From Daphnia carinata (taxonomy: Eukaryota; Arthropoda; Branchiopoda; Diplostraca; Daphniidae), in the NCBI RefSeq assembly GCF_022539665.2, contig NC_081336.1, forward strand, positions 5,038,221 to 5,102,220: DNA of 64,000 nt, given 5' to 3'. Below, piece by piece: positions 31,690 to 43,782 of this stretch; the stretch's first letter is position 1, and each line of letters starts with the position of its first letter. The notes beneath the pieces were generated by a model, which was given only the letters and a program-made list of their open reading frames with translations, was not told the origin of the DNA and did not search any database. The translations under genes were made by a program, and so were the position numbers.

Positions 31690-32825
31690 AGGCAGTTCAC
31701 AACTCTATAAGGGCCTTTATATTTGGAAGTAAATTTCCTACTATCTCCCTCTTTAACTACTTTTATATCTAATAACACTATCTCCTACCATATATTGTTT
31801 TACATTTGCTCTTTTATTATATTACTCCCTCTGACGTTTTCTGCCTTTTTCGCTCTCCTCACGGACGCGTTGTAAACTATAGCGCAAGCGTTCGACTAAG
31901 TCACCTACGTAATCTGATGGGGATATGAATGAATATGAATGTTTTTGGGAAAGCGTCAAGGAATTCATTAATGGGTATATTAGGATCTCTACCGTGTAAT
32001 AAGTAATATGGGGTGTCCAGTGTCGAAGACTGGACAGAACTACGATAAGCAAATAAAACATCATATCTTCCCAATTTGCTTGCTCTCTATCTTTAAATAA
32101 AAAAGTTTTAAATAAATCTTTAAATGTTCTATTAAACCTTTCTGTTTCTCCGTTGCTAGCTGGATTATAAGAAGTCGTTAGTCTTTGATCAATTTCAATT
32201 TCTTACAAAAATAACGGAACAATTTCGGCGTGAAATTGGTTCCGCGATCTGAAAAAATAGCTTGACGCATACCGTGTCTAACTAAAATTGTTTTGTATAC
32301 ACATTCTGCTGTTGTCTGCACAGTCTGATCTTTCAAAGCAACAGCTTCTACCCATCGGCTAAAATAACCTGTAATAACTAAAATATAATTGTTCCCATTG
32401 GGCGAAGCTGGCGTAATAGGGCCTAAAAAATCCAATCCGATAACTTGAAAAGGGGTCTTTGCAATTTCATGAGGGTGCAATAATGCTCTATACGTTGAAG
32501 AAGTGTTCGCAGTGCATACCTCACAGCCTTGACAATATTCTTTTATGTCTTTTCTCATATTTGGCCAATAATAATGATTCTTGACTTTCAAATAGGTTTT
32601 GTAAAAGGCTAAATGTCAACTCATTGTTGCATCATGTAGTTCTATTAGCACTCGATGGCGTAACGATGCAGGCAATACCAACTGATGGTTAGTTTCGTTT
32701 CTTTTGCTATCGGAAGATGGCAGCAGGTGCCGGTAAAGCATACCGTCAATAATTTCAAAATAATCAATTTCTTTTACCCAATCTGGCTTAGATCGGAGAG
32801 GTGTTTCCTCAAGGTGTCTCCGTTA
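31690..32825 (-). pseudogene. pol: RE2 integrase (stop and frameshifts)
   Basis: On the minus strand: an upstream pol segment (EIIDGMLYRHLLPSS), the HHCC zinc domain with a TGA where HDATMS meets HLAFYKTY (about 32620), YYWPNMRKDI and CQGCEVC; then the core with GLDFLGPI (first Asp), AIFSDRGTNFTP (second Asp) and, after a frameshift near 32180, SYNPASNGETERFNR with the catalytic Glu. A C-terminal part with FTSKYKGPYRVV ends near 31690. It is the domain missing from RE1 and is followed by the same accessory/env order, so it shows how RE1 may once have looked. Confidence 0.8.
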
Positions 32826-32834
32826 ACTAAATAA

Positions 32835-33127
32835 TGTAATGCCAATGGACTTTGTCGCCTATCGCATGATGATAGGCGATCTGCAAGTCAGGCGTTGGCT
32901 AGCATTGCCGCTCTGGTCGGATGTCGGGAGCCTTAAAAGCCCGACTCTGACAAGTCAGAGAGGTACTTGGTAGTTAGTAGTTGTAGTTGTTGAACAGTAG
33001 TCAAGTAGACATTCATTGCGTAGTTATGCAATAGTTGTTCGATAGTTGATTGAGTTGTAGCCTGTTGTTTAGTGCTGTATCTTGTGAAGTGAGTCCAATA
33101 AACGAACCTTAACCCCGAGTTGTTACA
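32835..33127 (+). repeat. RE8 5' LTR
   Basis: Begins TGTAATGCC and ends GTTGTTACA, directly followed by TGGTGGAGATGC. It includes a stem-loop CGCCTATC...GATAGGCG near the start, a TTAAAAG TATA-like element near 32930, and AATAAA at about 33098. The single copy and the downstream gag show this is the 5' LTR of a plus-strand element. It begins exactly where RE2 integrase sequence stops, so it probably truncated RE2. Confidence 0.75.
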
Positions 33128-33139
33128 TGGTGGAGATGC
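33128..33139 (+). promoter_or_regulatory. RE8 primer-binding site candidate
   Basis: TGGTGGAGATGC abuts the LTR end. It shares TGGTGG with the RE1 site but then differs. The primer tRNA was not identified. Confidence 0.55.
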
Positions 33140-34107
33140 TCCTGCGTTCTTAACTGGTCAACTGCACGTTTAACTCAGGTAGGCGTTCGTTATGAGGGGT
33201 CTCTGGAAGTCGAACTCAGAAATTTATTGCTGGGCACGAGGCCACAACAACGGTCTGATAGAACGTGTGATTGACAGTGGGTCGCGGTGGGTTCTCGTTT
33301 TGATGTCACACGGGAGAGGTGTGATTCCAGACGCTGGGGAAAGGAGACGAGACGTCGTAGACGAGCAGCTGAAGAGGCGGCGAAGGAGATTCAGACCTAT
33401 TACACGGGTTTGAGACCAACGACACCTCTAAAGGGGGATACGAGCCGACGGTGGCACACGAGCATCGTGAGTGTGCCCGAGGTTTTGGGAGCGAGGTCGA
33501 CACACGAGCCGGAGCGGGAGAAGAGAAGCGACAGGAAGAGCTGATTGTCAACCGAGACCGGAAATTGCATACGCGACGACCGGAGGTGGACGACGCTGCG
33601 TCGTTCATTCCGTAAGTAGCAGGGCCTGTAAGCCAGTAAAGTATCGAAATACCAGCCATTCCGGCGGAAAGCAGGCGGCGGCAGGTGGAGGTCGTTAGCA
33701 GCAATCAAAGGTCGCGAGCTTGGCAGACTATTGCAACGAATTCTCTCGCGACGCAAAAGACGGTGACCGAAAACCAGGAAGGGGCGCGTTCAGTGTCAGT
33801 GCAAGCGGAAGCGGTGAAGCACGGTTGGCGTGGAAGCCGACACCACTGGTATAACCGAGAGATCGTCAGGTGCTGATAGTGAGCAGCTGTCGAGAGAGGA
33901 ACGTGACGCGGCGGAAGAGCGAAGAGCGGACTTTGAAAGAAGAAGCCTGCGCGAAGGCCTACAACCTAGAGCGTCTAGCACGCCGCACGCAGCGGTGTTC
34001 GTCAGGCCAGAAAGAAGCGGATTTAGTGTCGGGGATTCACCAAGGCGGCAGTCAATACCCCGGAAGAGGAACTAGTTTGGGATCCTTTCCTGGCAGGGGA
34101 GGAGGAC
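33140..34107 (+). other. RE8 leader and possible N-terminal gag region
   Basis: About 1 kb, relatively GC-rich, with several overlapping Arg/Glu-rich frames. One stretch near 33880-34075 (RDAAEERRADFERR) may be a coiled-coil-like N-terminal gag segment in a broken frame. No motif allows a firm call. Confidence 0.35.
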
Positions 34108-34596
34108 ATGGCGGAAAGGCCGGTCTTCCAGTATAAGGAGCCGGAGAAATTCCGCGGCACGGCGAAGGAAAATGCTGTGAAGGAGATTGATCGATTTGAA
34201 AGGATCGGTCGCCACAACAGATGGACCAATAATGACTTGGCGAGAGCGATAGACGCTGCGCTCGAGGGAGCGGTCTACAAATGGATTGTAGGCCTTGATG
34301 CGCGGAACGCGCGACCGGAGCAATGGAAAGACCGAAGAGATAGACTCGTGGGAGAGCAAGGGCAGCCAGCGCGTGAGAGGGAAGTACCGGGACTCAAATC
34401 GTTGTTTTGAAGCAGTTTGTTGCGGTAAACTTGAAGCCACAAATGGAGAAGAATCTGCGGATGAGAGTCCAGGGGAAAGACGAAGACATAACGGAGTACT
34501 ACCACGACGTTATGGATTTGTGCCGTATCGTGCAACCAGATATGGCGGAAGAAGTTTGCATTGACCACCTGTTCAGCCCAGGTAGCAAAAAATAGT
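34108..34596 (+). pseudogene. gag: RE8 gag capsid region
   Basis: ATG 34108 opens a frame with YKEPEKFRGT and IDRFERIGRHNRWTNNDLARAI, then after a frameshift near 34390 a second part with LKQFVAVNLKPQMEKNLRMR, EYYHDVMDLCRIV and CIDHLFSPGSKK, ending at TAG 34594-34596. The middle pattern, LK.F..V.L and YYHDVM.LCR, is of the retrotransposon gag capsid type. There is no zinc knuckle or pol downstream; the element is cut off here. Confidence 0.7.
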
Positions 34597-35238
34597 GCAG
34601 CGATGTTGCCGGAGGGTTGTTTTTTGTTTTCATTATTGTATTTTTTGCGCAACCTTCAGGCGATATTGGGTGAGTGTTTGAATCGAAGGATTGAATAAGC
34701 TTTAGTAAGTTACTATTTCATGTACATTGCTTTTGCAATGTTAACGGGATATTGCATTCTAAACATTGTTTGATTGTTTCCTTTGAAATATACACGCAAA
34801 TTTGGATATGTGATACAAACAATTATTTCATGGTTACCAAAAATGATCTTAAAATGTGATTCTGATAAAAATTTGTTTGAAAACACGTTTTAAAGTACAA
34901 ACAGTATATTAGCATGACATATCCATAGGTTTTAAGATGCGCAGAAAAACAAACGTTGGTTCAACTGTGTGGGAATACATTCATTCACGGCTTATGCAAA
35001 AGAGGATAAACAACATTTTGTCGCTTATTATATGAAAACACCACACACTTAACACATTTATCAAATTTTTCAATTGGGAAACGACGAGATGGAGATATTC
35101 CTTCTGTTAAGAAAATATTTATTTGGGAAGCCTTTACTGGTGTATTGAAAACTTCGATCTTGTTTCCTCGATGACATACGCAAAATTGCAGCTGAGATGC
35201 TACAACATACATTTCCGATACCGATAATATCTCAAACG
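34597..35238. other. Noncoding flank of the CACTA-like transposase
   Basis: AT-rich sequence with no gene. A minus-strand frame at 34985-35212 has a CxxC (CVKCVVFSYNK) and a Cys/His pattern (CVCHRG) and may be the transposase C-terminal tail after a frameshift. No terminal inverted repeat could be paired with the other side. Confidence 0.35.
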
Positions 35239-37196
35239 CTAAGCCATCACTTGTAATGCAAAATCTTTCTGCTTTTTCGACACATCAAGAGTGCCTATTT
35301 CCAGATGTTTACCACGTGAATGATAGTTATAATCATTAGACCTTGCTCCGATGTCATCGACGTAATCTATTTCAGAAAGGCGACGTTTCAGTTGAGTGAG
35401 GGGCAACTTAGCGGCCCGAATCAATCGCTTAATCTTACCAAGGTAACTTTCAAAAGAAAACGTACTGAATGAATCTAGAGGGCCATGAATCAAACAATCG
35501 TTAGCTAAATGTATCAATGAATGAACATTGTACACAAGATGTTGAGTTCCATAAATCCACTGGAACTCACCCACGAAATAACGAAGACATTCGCCTGCAT
35601 ATTTGATTTGGTCTACGGTAGATTGAGGATTTGCTAAAATTCGGGTTGCCACGTGAAAATAAAGAAAATGCTCATATTTTTGTTCCAAAAGAATTGTATT
35701 CAAAACAATTGGGCCGACATAAAGCAGGAATGTCCTAAATTCTACCGCTTTCCAATGAGCTAGGGTTTCAATCGGGCGACACTTGCGATTGAATTCAGAT
35801 GGTAGCACTGCTGCGCACTCCGTCATTTTGTTATTAAATAAAACAATTTGTTGGCTTGAAAAGTAGTGCGGAGTTTTGCCTCTCCAAATGTGCTGAATTA
35901 ACCGGCGCATGACACCAAGACAAACAAGATGCATATAATCCAACGGAAAATCATAAATCATGTCGAGGCGCTCGATTTCTATAAAAGGACTGATTCCCGC
36001 ATGGTGATTCTCATCAATTCGCGACCTAAAATTATTGTCCGTACACAGTTCTTCATTTATCATCAAAAATAACCCTATTTTCCCAATATCGCCCATAGAC
36101 CATACAGCGCTCACATGAACCGTACCCCGAATGTCCTTTTATAGCTTTTAAAAAACTACGTGCTGGTGCGTCGCACACGATTGACTTTAACTGTAACCGA
36201 AACTTCTTCCCATTCCACGTCAACTCATTTGTAGCAATATTTTTAAATTCCGAAAGAAAAGCTGCCAAATAATGCTTTGCGCTTGGAGGCTTTGAATCGC
36301 CGTAATAGCATTGAACTACAAATGGCCGACAGTCGTCTGAATTAACTATTTTACATAGAATTGGCCAAAAGCAGCTCGTGCTGCTCTTGAATAAGGGAAT
36401 GCCATCCACATCTATTTGAATTTCAATAACTTTTGAATTATTACGTAGTCCAAACCCTGGAATCTTTATCCTTTTCAATAGTCCCGTCTCAAGCCCAAGG
36501 TACACAAAATTTGGATCGCATTTCGCAATATCCGTTCTACAAATAGTTCTAGGATCTCTAGGTAATTTTATATCGCAAGTCGTGCGAAAAAGTGAAGCTA
36601 TGTCCGCTACTGCACTTAGTGAAAGGCCGTGTTTGAACTTAATACACGCAAGCTCATCCTTAACTTTGTCTTAAATAGGCCTAGCATACATCGTACCATC
36701 GTCTGAGCTAACTGTTGAATTTACATCATGAATAGTATTCTGCCTCTGGTTTCCTGGTTCTTCTTCATATTCAACATCGTGAGACTCCTCGGAAGAGCTA
36801 TTCTCAAAAATCTCAGAGTTTGAGCTGAGAAAAATATCTGACGAGGATCTGGCTGGGTGAATGCTATAATTGCGCTGACAGTTTAAAGCTAAACCGTCAT
36901 TGACATGGGCATCATCAGGAACTTGATTGTCAACAGCATTGCAAGACGTGGACTTGTCATAAGATTTGGATCTATTATTTACATTTTCGCTGGCGGGTTC
37001 TATGAAGTCACTTCCTGACGTTGAAGAGCATAGGTTTCGCTCTCTTACTACTTGTAGGTGCTGACATATTTTCATTCTCTGTTGCGGCAGTTCAAGAATC
37101 CTCCGGTGCACCACGTGAATAGGGCTGCAAAATAGATGCATAGAGCTCCTTTGCTGCTTTCAATGCCTTGCGACGCGCAGTCCACCCCGAAGTCAT
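35239..37196 (-). pseudogene. CACTA/EnSpm-like transposase (one stop, frameshifts)
   Basis: ATG at 37196 (minus) begins MTSGWTARRKALKAAKELY; after a frameshift near 37120 an acidic Ser/Asn-rich region runs to TAA near 36671, and the same frame goes on through IDVDGIPLFKSSTSCFWPIL, YYGDSKPPSAKHYL, CDAPARSFLKAIKGHSGY and CERC. A frameshift near 36060 leads to IYDFPLDYMHLVCLGVMRRL and a long C-terminal region to 35239. The DAPAR..KGH.GY..C..C and DYMHL..LG motifs are those of tnp2-type (CACTA) transposases. It would cut and paste DNA; the breaks make it inactive. A 5' neighbour on the other strand (43783) may belong to the same locus. Confidence 0.65.
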
Positions 37197-37424
37197 TTCA
37201 ATTCAGCTTTCAGAGTTTTGTTTTGTCAGAGACTTGTTTACCTTTTACATTTAGAAATAATTAATGATTGGACACTAAAAACCGGTAGCAATATGCAATA
37301 AATCCATTGACCATAATGATCTTTAATTCTACAACATCAATTCTAAGCACAATTGAATATCAGCTAGGATGTCCGTAACAAAAATAAAATTCAACTAACT
37401 ATGTGTCGGTCTCGCTCTCCACAA
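37197..37424. other. Upstream region of the CACTA-like transposase, left of RE4
   Basis: AT-rich sequence between the transposase start and the RE4 insertion. It ends in ACAA, the target duplication of RE4. No gene seen. Confidence 0.5.
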
Positions 37425-37766
37425 TGCTACGGATGCGGCCGGCGTTGTACCCAGAAGCGTGACAGCGAGCACGAATAGACGGAAATATAGATGAATAAAT
37501 CCAAAAGTCACACAAGACGAAGTGTGTTAGTCAGGGGAAACACTTAACACAATTTCACACAAGTTCGCGAAGGGAAGCCAGCGATAACGCAAAGCTCCTT
37601 CTTTCAACCACACAGTAGACGGCGAGATCACAGACTGCCCTGCGTGACTGCGAGCAGACGACCCGTCGCCTATTTACCGGTTGGCCATCTATTGAGGGGG
37701 GATGGAATCAGGGCAGTAGATGGGGGTATATGGCAGGACACTGTTATGAGGTATGAAACTGTCCCA
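37425..37766 (-). repeat. RE4 3' LTR
   Basis: Near-identical to 43039-43380, except at the ends (TGCTACG and TGTCCCA against TGTTACA and TGTAACA) and scattered positions. On the minus strand it is preceded by the purine-rich AGGAAGGGCCGAA, a likely polypurine tract. Confidence 0.88.
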
Positions 37767-38237
37767 TTCGGCCCTTCCTGACTCGAAGTTACACACGAAC
37801 AATACAAATAAAACACAGAGGGTTTTCTGGAACTTCGAAATGGCCCTCAAAGAAAAGAAGATAAACGACGAACAGAAACAAAAGAGGGAAAACACCACCG
37901 ACTAGTGGAAAAGAGAAAAAAAACATCAAAAAAAGTGCGAGAAAAATAAAAAAAAATTCTTCCCTGAGGCTCACGGCTCTTTACACCCACTCAAATGACG
38001 GCGATTTATCAAAGCAAAAAAAAAACAATTAACAGATAACATCCCCTGCGAAAAGAAGAAAGAGAAGAAGAAAGAGAAAAACAAACAATGATTTACCAAA
38101 ACAAAAGAAAACAAAACATCCAATGACATCATCACCCCCCCAAAAAAAAGAAAGAAAAAAAAACAAAAAAAAACACCGTAACATAATCAATAACTCCCCC
38201 CAAAAAACCACGATAGAGAAAGAAGAGCGTGTACGTG
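37767..38237 (-). other. RE4 3' noncoding region
   Basis: A-rich on the plus strand with long A and AAAG runs. Phe-rich minus-strand frames here are low-complexity artefacts. Confidence 0.6.
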
Positions 38238-41100
38238 TTATGTTTCGTAGTCGTTCATCCATGCAGGTCTTTTTGTCCGTCTCCCAGCTCTGGTAGTTGT
38301 TGTTGGCCTGTCTTCTTGTGGAGGCTCTTCCCCCTCGGACAAAGATGAGTCGCTCGAAGAAGACGAAGATGAAGACTCGTCTACTGCCACATCTTCCGAA
38401 GCGTCCCACTCCACATCCGACCGACCATGGAAGCGACGAATCTGGCAGACGTGGACGTTAAAACGCCTGTACGATGACTTCTTCCGTTGCGCGGGCAGAT
38501 CTTCGACTAGGTAGGTTGTTTGCGACAGCTTCCGCACCACCTGGAACGGTCCCACAAATTTAGGAAGAAATTTTTTGGTAGAATTCTTCTTTCTAGGCTT
38601 CCGTCGCACGAGAACAAGGTCACCATGGAGAATCTCGGGCTCTGGTTTCCGAACTCTATCTGTTCTTTCCTTGCTTTTTCGTTGCCTTTCCATAATACGC
38701 AAACGAGCTGACAACCTCAACTCCGAAACGCGTGACAAAAAGGTGGCATGTGGTTCTTGTTCGTCCCTTTGCCAAGGAAAGAGATTTTCTATGGCCAGGA
38801 CTGGTGGACGTCCATTCACTAATTCAAACGGCGTTACCTCGGTGTGGCTTGGCGGGCGGTATTAATAGCGTACGTTGCGGCTGCTAGATGTAAGTCCCAG
38901 TCCGTATGTTCGGCATTGACGAAGGCGCACAGTGCAAGGGTTAATGTACGATTAACTCGTTCAACTAGTCCGTTGGTCTCCGGATGCTCTGCAGTGGCCA
39001 AAATGTGTTTTATATTCCAGCGAGTTACCCACTCGGCAAACGTCTGGGACGTGAAGGCTGATCCCTGGTCGCTAATAATACGTTGTGGTGTACCATGGCG
39101 AAAAATAATGTTTGTCTCGAGGAACGACGTAACAAATTTCGTCGACGTGTCAGGAACAGTAGCAACCTCGACTATCGAGACAATTACGTGACGATGGCCA
39201 GAAGCAGTGACCTTAAACGGGCCCAAGTGATCAATTCCGATAAGCTGGAACGGAGAAGACGGTGGTTCGATGGGCTGGAGCCGGCCAACCACCTGACCAA
39301 TTGCGTGTTTGTGTGTTTGGCAAAAAGAACAAGATTGAACCAAAATTTTTACGCTCCTACCCGGGCGTGGCCATCAAAATCAACTTTTAATTTTAAAAAG
39401 AGTTCTCTCCACATGAAGGAGAATCATGACATGCTTCCAAGATTTTTCTACGAAGGATAGAGGGAATAACGAGTAGCAACTTCCTGCCAGAATGTTTGTT
39501 CTTTCTATATAGAATTTTACTACGGATGACAAAATTTTGGGAGATTTTACAAGGGGAAAGGGTGTCTAATGCTACGAATATTTTCCGTAGCTGGCCGTCT
39601 TGTTGTTGCAAGAGGGCAAGCTCTTTTGAGGCATAACCCACTTCGGGTTCTTTTACAGCGACTACTAGACAATCAACTGTCCGGGAATCCATGCAACCGG
39701 TAGGGTTCCTGGACAGTGTGTCCGCAACAATATTATCTATACCTTTTACGTGCTCTATCGTGAAGGTAAGCTCCTGCAAATCAAGCACCCACCTCGCAAA
39801 CTTTCCCTTTAAGTCCCTTTTCCCCATCATCCACTTGACGGCTGAACTATCCGTCTTAACAAATAAATGTCTCCCATAAACGTAGGTACGCAATTTCTTG
39901 AGTGCCCACACCACCGCCAAACATTCCAGTTCATTGACGTGATATCTTGTTTCGGTGTCAGACAGCCTTCTGCTGATGAAAGTCACAGGTCGATGGCCTT
40001 CACCAGCATCTTGCGTCAACACTGCTCCAAGACCAGTTTGACTTGCGTCGGTCTGAATGGTGACTTCCAGAGCGTCATCGACATGAGCCAGAACAGGAGC
40101 AGTCGTAAGACGCTCAACAATACTGCTCTTTGCGCCTTCGTGACGTTCCGTCCACCGCCAAACAGCATTCTTTTTGAGGAGAGCGTGCAGAGGGTGGGCC
40201 AATGACGCAAAATCCGGCCCACCCTGGGGGGTGGGTGGGATGGGACAAATGGGACAAAACGCCTATAGTATGACGCAAGTCCAAGAAACCCTCGTAATGA
40301 TTTTAGATTCGTAACAGGCATGGAAGTTAAAGCGCTCACTTTCTCGCCTTCCGGGTGAATGCCTTCCGCATCGATTACGTGTCCTAGGTGGGGCACCTTG
40401 GTGGCGCCGAAAACGCATTTTTCAATGTTCAGAGTCAAATTTGCTCGCTCTAGAGCTGTTAACACCAACTCTTGGCGTGCCAAGTGCTCGTCAAAAGAAC
40501 GACCAAAAACCAAGATGTCGTCTAAGTAAACTAGACACATATGCCATTTCAAACCAGCCAAGACCCTATCCATTAAACGTTGAAACGTCGCCGGAGCATT
40601 GCTCAACCCGAACGGCAGACGTGTGAACTGATAAAGACCGTCTGGAGTGACAAACGCTGTCTTCTCCCGATCTTCCAACGCTACAGGCACCTGCCAATAT
40701 CCACTGGCCAAATCCAAACAAGAAAAAAATTGCGCACCTGCTAGCCTGTCCAAAACATCGTCAATGCGAGGTAACGGATAAACATCACGTTTCGTTACCG
40801 CATTTAAACGTCTAAAATCAATACAAAAACGATAGTCACCAGATTTTGCTTTACGAACCAAAACGACGGGCGAACTCCATGGACTAAAAGATTCCTCGAC
40901 CACACCGTCTTCTAACATTTCTTCAATCTTTCCCGCAATGATCTGTCGTTCGAATGCTGATACCCGGTATGGCGCAGATTTCACCGGACAAGCATCCCCC
41001 GTGTCAATATGATGCTCCACTTCGGTGGTTTGCCCAATTTCCCTTTTTGACGTCGGGAAGCACTTTCGTCGACGTTCAAGCACACACAGAAGTTTTCCTC
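38238..41100 (-). pseudogene. pol: RE4 pol: RT, RNase H, integrase (frameshifts)
   Basis: Minus strand 41083-40205: HHIDTGDACPVKSAPYRVS, SPWSSPVVLVRK, FCIDFRRLNAVT, LDLASGYWQVPV, SNAPATFQRLM and catalytic YLDDILVFG. After a frameshift near 40205 RNase H follows (QTDASQTGLGAVL, NELECLAVVWAL, ADTLSRNP; 40202-39393), then integrase: a zinc part near 39420-39320 (CSFCQTHKH), IGIDHLGPF, IISDQGSAFTSQTF and HPETNGLVERVNRTL (39343-38834), and a C-terminal domain with GDLVLVRR and FVGPFQVV and an acidic Ser tail (38819-38238). All main catalytic residues of RT and integrase are present. Confidence 0.9.
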
Positions 41101-41112
41101 GTTGATCAGAAT

Positions 41113-41886
41113 CTAGTCCCTCCCCAATATTAACCTGAGTGGTGAATTTGGCTTCATCGGACGGGTTCCGTCGTTAGATTGGGCGGGTACGTTTGGTATT
41201 GCGGAAGTTAAACCAAGTTGTTCAAGGTCCCTGAGTCGCGCTAGGAAAGCCGTAAAGTCCACTGGTACCGGTGATGTTAGAGCTGCGACGTAGATGGGGT
41301 TTGCGAGACCTCGTAACAACAACTTGATGACATCCGCTTCAGGTAGGGCAACGTGACAACGAAGGCAAAGCCGACGCCTGTCCAAGGCGTACTCGATACA
41401 CGACTCCCCCGATTTTTGCGTTCTTGCTTCCACAAGCGAGCTCCACTCTAAAAACGAGAGTGTACGGGTGAAATTGGTCACCAACGCGACCGACCAAAGC
41501 GCCCAGGTAGCATAAAGATGGCCCGTCTGTACGTGCCATTGGGAGGCGGTACCCTCAAGGCGGGTCACAGCCACTAGGAGACGGTTCTCCGCGGTCCAGC
41601 CTTCTAAACCGGCTATCCTCTCGACATGGTCGATGAAGCCCTGCACTTCCTCACCTACAGCACCCGAAAAGCGCGGTATCGAACCGACAGCAATTGTCGA
41701 CGGGCGAGCATTTGGCGCAGCTGGTAACGCGGCAGCAAGGGCTTGGATAGCCGCGTTGTTTTGTTGTTGTTGCGCTTGGATGACGCCGACGAGTTGGGCA
41801 ACTTGATCGTGCCTCGCCGCACCATCAGCCGCTGCGACTTCCGCAAACCGATTAAGAGCCACAATTAATTCTGCATTGTCTGTCAT
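41113..41886 (-). CDS. gag: RE4 gag (no zinc knuckle)
   Basis: ATG at 41886 (minus) begins MTDNAELIVALNRFAEV. A Gln-rich coiled segment is followed by the capsid domain with PRFSGAVGEEVQGFIDHVE, LEGTASQW and a CIEYALDRRRLC block, ending LRDLEQLGLTSAIPNVP and a short tail with stop at 41113. Typical Gypsy gag capsid of about 255 residues. The open frame upstream to 42210 is leader sequence. The RNA-binding knuckle expected after the capsid is missing because of the deletion that also removed protease. Confidence 0.75.
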   Translation of the reverse strand: MTDNAELIVALNRFAEVAAADGAARHDQVAQLVGVIQAQQQQNNAAIQALAAALPAAPNARPSTIAVGSIPRFSGAVGEEVQGFIDHVERIAGLEGWTAENRLLVAVTRLEGTASQWHVQTGHLYATWALWSVALVTNFTRTLSFLEWSSLVEARTQKSGESCIEYALDRRRLCLRCHVALPEADVIKLLLRGLANPIYVAALTSPVPVDFTAFLARLRDLEQLGLTSAIPNVPAQSNDGTRPMKPNSPLRLILGRD

Positions 41887-43021
41887 GTTTATCGGTGTTG
41901 GCTCGGTTCCCGTGAGAACAAATTCATATTTTCTGACACCTCGTTTTCGTTGTAGGCGGACGCTGCACTGGGCGGACGATACGAGCCCTTGCGGACGAAC
42001 TACGAGCAGATTCTCTCGGGGTCCGAAGATAGTATTCGGGTTCGAAACCGTAAAAGGGGTCTGTAATGTCGGTATCCAACTCCGACATGCAGAAACGCCG
42101 CACTCAAATTCCCCAAAAAACCGAAAAGAAATGGACTGAACGCCACAAAAATGACAATGGGAAAAAGAGAGAGAGAAAAAAAATTTAATAAATAAATAAA
42201 TCAGATGCACACTTTAAACTCCCAGGATGAAGAAAAAAAAACAAGTGCGAACAAAAAGGCACTTATCCAACGGGTCTCACTTCAAGACCAACAGGATCGT
42301 CCAAAAAAGAAGAGATGTTGAGCGCAAAAGATTGCGATCAACACTCAGCAGAACCAAAAAAAAAAAAGAAAAGGTCAAAACAAAAGTACCCTCTGTACAC
42401 AAGAGGGACACACACACAAAAATGATACCGTCCAGAACGAGCAACAGCCCGTAAGCACAAAAAAAAAACTTCACGGCACGGCTTTGTATCAAGGTTCTTT
42501 TCTCGCCTTCAAAAAAAAAGAGAACGAGCAACAAAAGAACCACTCAAAAGGTATTGCAATCCCGCTGATATGGTCGCTCAATAAAAAAAAAAAGAAAAAG
42601 AGAGAGAGAGAGAAAAAAAAATAAAAATAAAAATATCTCTCTCGACCAAAACGTGTGGGCCGTCCCAAAAAGAAAAAAAAAAGACGGAACGCACCACATA
42701 AAGCGGGTCGGGCAAGAGGTATGCCGAAAAAAAATACACTTCCAACTACACACAGTCAAAAAAAAAATAAATCATGCACTGGAATTGTTTATTTTAATAG
42801 CCCGTGGCTATAGGTAACAGGGGTTGAAATACTTACCTGTACCGTTCCTCCAATCTTCAACAAAGACGTCGCGGCGGGATGGGATCCACTCCCCTTCGGC
42901 GCCGGTAAGGACAATCCACAATGGCGACGACCACGAATGCGAAAATTTCCTTCAAGCGTGGGCGGCACGCAGGTCCGATGTGGGCGACTTTGTAAAAGTC
43001 GTTCGATGGCCTACTAAGATC
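41887..43021 (-). other. RE4 5' leader
   Basis: About 1.1 kb between the primer-binding site and gag. It includes extremely A-rich sequence on the plus strand (42160-42780) with GA- and CA-repeat patches. Frames seen here are low complexity. A region near 41900-42110 is balanced in composition but has no recognisable product. Confidence 0.55.
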
Positions 43022-43037
43022 CCTCTTCAGACACCAA
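43022..43037 (-). promoter_or_regulatory. RE4 primer-binding site
   Basis: On the minus strand the LTR end TGTAACA is followed after two bases by TGGTGTCTGAAGAGGG, a form common as primer-binding site in Gypsy elements and close to that of RE6 (TGGTGTCAGAAGTGGG). Confidence 0.75.
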
Positions 43038-43038
43038 T

Positions 43039-43380
43039 TGTTACAGATGCCGCCGGCATTGTACCCAGAAGCGTGACAGCGAGCACGAATAGACGGAAAT
43101 ATAGATGAATAATTCCAAAAGTCACACTAGACGAAATGTATTAGTCAGGGGAAACACTTAACACAATTTCACACAAGTTCGCGAAGGGAAGCCAGCGATA
43201 ACGCAAAGCTCCTTCTTTCAACCACACAGTAGACGGCGAGATCACAGACTGCCCTGCGTGACTGCGAGCAGACGACCCGTCGCCTACTTACCGGTTGGCC
43301 ATCTATTGAGGGGGGATGGAATCAGGGCAGTAGATGGGGGTATATGGCAGGACACTGTTATGAGGTATGAAACTGTAACA
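43039..43380 (-). repeat. RE4 5' LTR
   Basis: 342 bp, starting TGTTACAGTTTC at 43380 on the minus strand and ending TGTAACA at 43039; matches 37425-37766. The ACAA at 43381-43384 is the second copy of the target duplication. Confidence 0.9.
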
Positions 43381-43782
43381 ACAATTAGCACTTCACACAA
43401 AGTTTCGGTATAGCTAACAAATGTTCACTGTAATGCGTGCCTTGGATATGGACGTTTAGAAACTATAAAGTAATGCTAGTTCACATGAACTCTTCTAGTA
43501 TCTGTCTGTAGACTTGCTGATAAAATGTCTTTTTCGTATATTCCTGGCGCTAACTTTGAGCCAATTTCCTCCTTAATTTTTCCTAGAAACAACAAAAAGC
43601 TATCCCTCTGCAGCGCTGACTGGCCGGGGGTAACATTTCAAAAATTCTTATACAAACCGTTAAGCCACTCCCCCGCGGCATTGGCCAGATGAGCTCATCG
43701 TTTACACCCCATTCGAATGCCGCATTGTTATATTCATCTCAGTTGATATTATTTTTCCGTGGTGAACGTAGTTCCATTTTAA
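43381..43782. other. Noncoding, right flank of RE4
   Basis: AT-rich sequence continuing the locus interrupted by RE4. It probably contains the intergenic region between the divergent CACTA-like transposase and the ORF at 43783. No motif recognised. Confidence 0.4.

Larger units (their letters stand above)
37425..43380 (-). mobile_element. RE4: complete Gypsy-type LTR retroelement, protease region deleted
   Basis: Direct repeats 37425-37766 and 43039-43380 flank the element, and ACAA is duplicated at 37421-37424 and 43381-43384. On the minus strand: 5' LTR, primer-binding site, long A-rich (T-rich on the coding strand) leader, gag, RT, RNase H, integrase, 3' LTR. The gag end runs directly into sequence just before RT, so the zinc knuckle and protease are missing. 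The pol frames have few breaks, so the element is fairly young. Confidence 0.92.

Noticed and set aside
37689-38409. Phe-rich minus-strand ORFs in and beside the RE4 3' LTR
   Set aside because: They are produced by A-rich low-complexity sequence on the plus strand.
41876-42139. Plus-strand ORF opposite the RE4 gag leader
   Set aside because: It is antisense to the element and lacks any recognisable content.
42227-42759. Lys-rich plus-strand and Phe-rich minus-strand ORFs
   Set aside because: Low-complexity A-rich leader of RE4.
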